Source: Gemmatimonadota bacterium
GTDB lineage: Bacteria; Gemmatimonadota; Gemmatimonadetes; Gemmatimonadales; GWC2-71-9
Direction: 5' to 3'
Assembly (NCBI GenBank): GCA_029862935.1
Contig: JAOTWK010000023.1
Location: forward strand, 1 to 19,082
Length of the DNA: 19,082 nucleotides
Under the pieces are notes generated by a model. It was not told where the DNA came from, did not search any database, and saw only the letters and a list, made by a program, of their open reading frames with translations. Made by a program: the position numbers and the translations under genes. Positions 16,561-19,082 of the stretch are shown here, piece after piece (position 1 is the stretch's first letter; the number at the start of each line of letters is the position of its first letter).

Positions 16561-17042
16561 TAGGTTCCCTCCCGTCGGCGGCGCAGTCGGAGAGCCGTCT
16601 GCCGTTCAACGCCGAATTCTTCGATCATGATCATCACTTCGTCCGGGTTGATCTCGACAACCCGCAGTCGACCCAACTCGTCGCCCACCCGAACCGTATA
16701 GCGTTTGTTGACCGTCGTATCACGCAACACAGCAATGCTCCCGCCCGGGTAGCGCGGGTCATAGTTGATGGCTGTCACCCGGAGATCGTCGATGAGGGGC
16801 CGCACGTCACCCGTCTTGAGCAGCGACACGAACGGATCGCGGCCTGAGCCCCGGTAGGAGAACACCTCGCGCACGAGTTGTTCGGATTGCTGCACCGCTT
16901 CCTGCGGGGCCGTGCCTTCGATGGCCGGCGGAGGCGGCTCGGTGACGGGGGCACCGGCAGCCGGCGCCTCATCCCCACCGCAGGCGGCCGTGCCCAGACC
17001 GGCGCACACCGCCACCCAGGTCAGCGCGCTACGGACTCTCAC
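16560..17042 (-). CDS. pilP: Type IV pilus lipoprotein PilP
   Basis: PilP is an inner-membrane lipoprotein that links the PilNO dimer to the PilQ secretin. The 160-residue protein has a signal segment ending in GTAAC, with Cys21 as the likely lipidated residue (a weak lipobox). A Pro/Ala-rich linker (24-50), the family motif RGSGRDPF (64-71) and a C-terminal beta domain with GGSIAVLRD and RYTVRVGDELG follow. The start is GTG at 17042, overlapping the pilO stop as TAGTG, with GGGAGG six bases upstream. Its place between pilO and pilQ supports the call. Confidence 0.88.
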   Translation of the reverse strand: MRVRSALTWVAVCAGLGTAACGGDEAPAAGAPVTEPPPPAIEGTAPQEAVQQSEQLVREVFSYRGSGRDPFVSLLKTGDVRPLIDDLRVTAINYDPRYPGGSIAVLRDTTVNKRYTVRVGDELGRLRVVEINPDEVMIMIEEFGVERQTALRLRRRREGT

Positions 17043-17632
17043 TAGTTTCCTCCCGCCTGCGACTTCACGAACGTCCGTACCAAGAACTGCGCGCGCAGCA
17101 GCGCGCCCGTGGTGTCGCCATAGAGGCCCATCTGCGACTGTTCGGCCGGACTCAAGGTGAGGTCATACGGTACCATGATCCGCGGCAGCGAGGCTACGTC
17201 TGAAATGAACTCGCTGAGTTGGTCATAGTAGCCGAACACGTTGAGGCGATACCGATAAGTGTCGAAGATCCCGCCTGGCTCCTGCGCCTGCCGGGCGAAC
17301 TCGGCGATGTTCACTTCGCGCAACGACGCGCGTGACGCGATGTCGTCGATCAACTGCGGTACTTCGTTCTCCGCCGGCACCAATTGCCGCATGATGCCCA
17401 AGCTCCCCTCGTATGCCTCGATGGTCTGCCGCAGATCCTCGACCGTTCCTCCGGCCAAGTCACGCTTTGCCTGATCGACCCGGGCCTGCAGTGAGTCGAT
17501 CTCCGCCTGCAGCTGCGCAGTTTCCTGCGCTTTGGGCGCTCGCCACAGGAACCAGAACCCCGCGGCCGCCGCAACTGCGATCACGATGACGAGAATGAGA
17601 ACGTTCTTGCGATCTCTCTGGGACAGAGCCAC
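17042..17632 (-). CDS. pilO: Type IV pilus inner-membrane protein PilO
   Basis: PilO pairs with PilN in the inner membrane to form the alignment complex of the pilus machine. The 196-residue protein has a short cytoplasmic start, one membrane segment (11-30), a coiled coil (about 35-78) and a C-terminal periplasmic ferredoxin-like domain with YRYRLNVFGYYDQLSEFIS (126-144). Length is close to the family's 200-220. The start is GTG at 17632. The ribosome site GGAGGG overlaps the pilN stop (TAGGAGGG), so the genes are tightly packed. Confidence 0.9.
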   Translation of the reverse strand: MALSQRDRKNVLILVIVIAVAAAAGFWFLWRAPKAQETAQLQAEIDSLQARVDQAKRDLAGGTVEDLRQTIEAYEGSLGIMRQLVPAENEVPQLIDDIASRASLREVNIAEFARQAQEPGGIFDTYRYRLNVFGYYDQLSEFISDVASLPRIMVPYDLTLSPAEQSQMGLYGDTTGALLRAQFLVRTFVKSQAGGN

Positions 17633-17642
17633 GGCTTCCCTC

Positions 17643-18317
17643 CTAGCGCACCGATTCCATGACTGGAACCGTGCGGATGAACGCCGAATCGGCCGTGCGG
17701 AACGTGGCGGTCACACTGAATGCCTGCATCGCCTTGTCGTCTTCCACAACGGTTGTCGCCGGTCCTTCGGTCACATTCCGGAACCAAGGCGATGCCGCGA
17801 GACGGCGCAGGAAACGTGTGTACGCCGCAATTTCCGCAGTTCTCCCTTCGAGCTGCACCTGCACGGGCAGCGCGATCGTGGTGTCCTCGTCAAGCGGGGC
17901 AACCTGCAGCACCCCGAGACCCACGAGCCACGAATAGTCCGGCAACGCCTTCGTCACTTCTTCGAGAATGTGCGGCCACACGTAGCGGTCCGCATCGATG
18001 GAACGGATCTCCTGCAGCTCTGCGCGCAAGGAGTCCTGCAGCCGTTCCGCATGGCGCTTTTGCGCAATGAGGTTGGAGTAGCGGCGAGATTCCGCGCGAA
18101 CCACCTCCACCTCTTCATTCAGGGACGACAGTCTCGCCTGCTGGTAGGAGAACGTCAGCCCGACGAACGCCACCACGGCGATGGCCGCTCCTGCCGCGCC
18201 CAAGAGAAGCGGATCTTTGATACCGCTGAACAAGTCGCGGAAATCCGGCATCTGGAGCCCGGCGCCCGCCTTCCGCTTCTTCTTTTGACCTCCGAGGAGG
18301 TTGATCTCAATTCTCAT
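17643..18317 (-). CDS. pilN: Type IV pilus inner-membrane protein PilN
   Basis: PilN connects cytoplasmic PilM with periplasmic PilO. The 224-residue protein opens with IEINLL (3-8), the conserved peptide bound by PilM. A basic stretch (11-18), a membrane segment (about 37-57), a coiled coil (about 58-106) and a periplasmic domain with YVWPHILEEVTKALPDYSWL follow. The start is ATG at 18317, with GAGAGGG seven bases upstream, 19 bases after the pilM stop. It is at the upper end of family length because of the longer cytoplasmic stretch. Confidence 0.92.
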   Translation of the reverse strand: MRIEINLLGGQKKKRKAGAGLQMPDFRDLFSGIKDPLLLGAAGAAIAVVAFVGLTFSYQQARLSSLNEEVEVVRAESRRYSNLIAQKRHAERLQDSLRAELQEIRSIDADRYVWPHILEEVTKALPDYSWLVGLGVLQVAPLDEDTTIALPVQVQLEGRTAEIAAYTRFLRRLAASPWFRNVTEGPATTVVEDDKAMQAFSVTATFRTADSAFIRTVPVMESVR

Positions 18318-18336
18318 GCGTCGGCCCTCTCGATGC

Positions 18337-19082
18337 TCACGCCGCCCGTCGCAGCGCGAGACCAGTCGCGAGCATCAACAACGGTCCAACTTCATCCGGA
18401 TTGATCGTGTCGAACACGCCGTCCTGCGCCTGCATGCGCTGGAGCGGCGTCGCGATTTGCACGGGCATGCGGAGCCGCTGACTCAAGCTGTCCATGAGCC
18501 CCGGAATCCGAGCTCCACCGCCACAACAATACACCCGTTCCACGCTCCCGACATCACCACCGCCAGTTTGCAGGAACGCGCTTGCCCGCTCGAGCCCAAC
18601 CGCCACCTCTTCTCCGCGGTTCTTCACATACGGTTCGAGGTCGGAGGTGAGCTCGTAGCCCTGGAGCAACGCATCCGCATCCTCAGGGGACATCCCACGC
18701 TCGCGCTGCAGGTCTTCGCGGAACTTGCGTGTCCCCACCGCGAGATCTCTGGTGAGCAAGGGGACGCCGTTCAACAGGATATTCACGTTGGTGACTTCGT
18801 GGCCGAGGTTGAGCAACGCCACGCCGCCGCGCATCGCGTCTGGATAATTCACCTCGAAGGCGTTGTGCAGGGCAAAGGCATCGACATCCACGACGGCCGG
18901 TGCCAGACCCGCCTGCGAGAGCAATTGAACCTTGTCCTCGACCAGATCCCGCTTCGCCGCAACGAGCAGCACTTCCATCTGCAGCCCCTGGGCATCGGGA
19001 TCGAGAATCTGGAAGTCGAGCTCCACGCCCTCGATGTCGAACGGGACGTGCTGCTGCGCTTCCCAACGCACGACCTCGAAGG
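18337..19082 (-). CDS. pilM: Type IV pilus protein PilM, 5' end outside the window
   Basis: PilM is a cytoplasmic actin/FtsA-like ATP-binding protein that docks on the PilN tail. About 247 C-terminal residues are present; roughly 100 N-terminal ones, including the first phosphate motif, lie beyond the window. Seen here are VRWEAQQHVPFDIEGVELD near the edge, AVVDVDAFALHNAF, GVALLNLGHEVTNVNIL (second phosphate motif), RDLAVGTRKFREDL and VYCCGGGARIPGL (adenosine motif). The frame stays open to position 19082. A GTG at 19071 is internal, because family sequence continues upstream of it. Confidence 0.92.
   Translation of the reverse strand, partial: FEVVRWEAQQHVPFDIEGVELDFQILDPDAQGLQMEVLLVAAKRDLVEDKVQLLSQAGLAPAVVDVDAFALHNAFEVNYPDAMRGGVALLNLGHEVTNVNILLNGVPLLTRDLAVGTRKFREDLQRERGMSPEDADALLQGYELTSDLEPYVKNRGEEVAVGLERASAFLQTGGGDVGSVERVYCCGGGARIPGLMDSLSQRLRMPVQIATPLQRMQAQDGVFDTINPDEVGPLLMLATGLALRRAA

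Overview
The window is GC-rich bacterial chromosome. Every gene I can support lies on the minus strand, so transcription runs from high to low coordinates. It looks like an ordinary core-genome stretch of a Gram-negative bacterium: there is an outer-membrane secretin with its pilus alignment complex, and no insertion sequences, tRNA, rRNA, CRISPR or phage genes. The order topA-trmFO-xerC-hslV-hslU resembles the block known from Firmicutes, but with argF where Bacillus has codY. Together with the secretin, the many GTG starts and the folate-type tRNA methylase, this suggests a non-proteobacterial didermic lineage. Gemmatimonadota is my best guess, from memory of such gene orders and not from a search.

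Layout in the direction of transcription: (1) 19082-14767, the type IV pilus alignment operon pilM (cut by the window edge), pilN, pilO, pilP and pilQ, closed by a strong intrinsic terminator. (2) 14664-12965, aroC and aroK of the shikimate pathway, overlapping by a GTGA junction; the terminator's U-run directly touches the aroC ribosome binding site. (3) 12930-8074, a promoter-like site and a structured leader, then topA, trmFO and xerC with overlapping junctions. (4) 7934-5839, hslV and hslU, the two-part ATP-dependent protease. (5) 5727-1594, a good sigma-70-type promoter followed by argF, gcvT, moaB and a sigma-54 activator, three of the four joined by ATGA overlaps. (6) 1593-1195, a 399-base non-coding stretch with a large inverted repeat, a possible sigma-54 site and a possible sigma-70 promoter. 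(7) 1194-1, the start of an iron-sulfur protein related to the iron-hydrogenase large subunit. It has a GTG start and no stop inside the window, and is easy to miss.

Most genes are housekeeping: cell-surface motility or adhesion, aromatic amino acids, DNA topology and chromosome-dimer resolution, tRNA modification, protein quality control, arginine and one-carbon metabolism. TrmFO uses methylene-tetrahydrofolate, which the glycine cleavage T-protein makes, so the cluster has a light folate theme.

The least ordinary part is the left end. A sigma-54 activator whose receiver domain has lost its phosphorylated aspartate sits upstream of a hydrogenase-like iron-sulfur protein that lacks key active-site residues. 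The spacer between them carries regulatory-looking DNA. This could be a redox-sensing unit, but that is inference. Other oddities are an EF-hand-like loop in PilQ, a lysine-rich tail on TopA, an enlarged HslU I domain, and the terminator placed against the aroC ribosome binding site.
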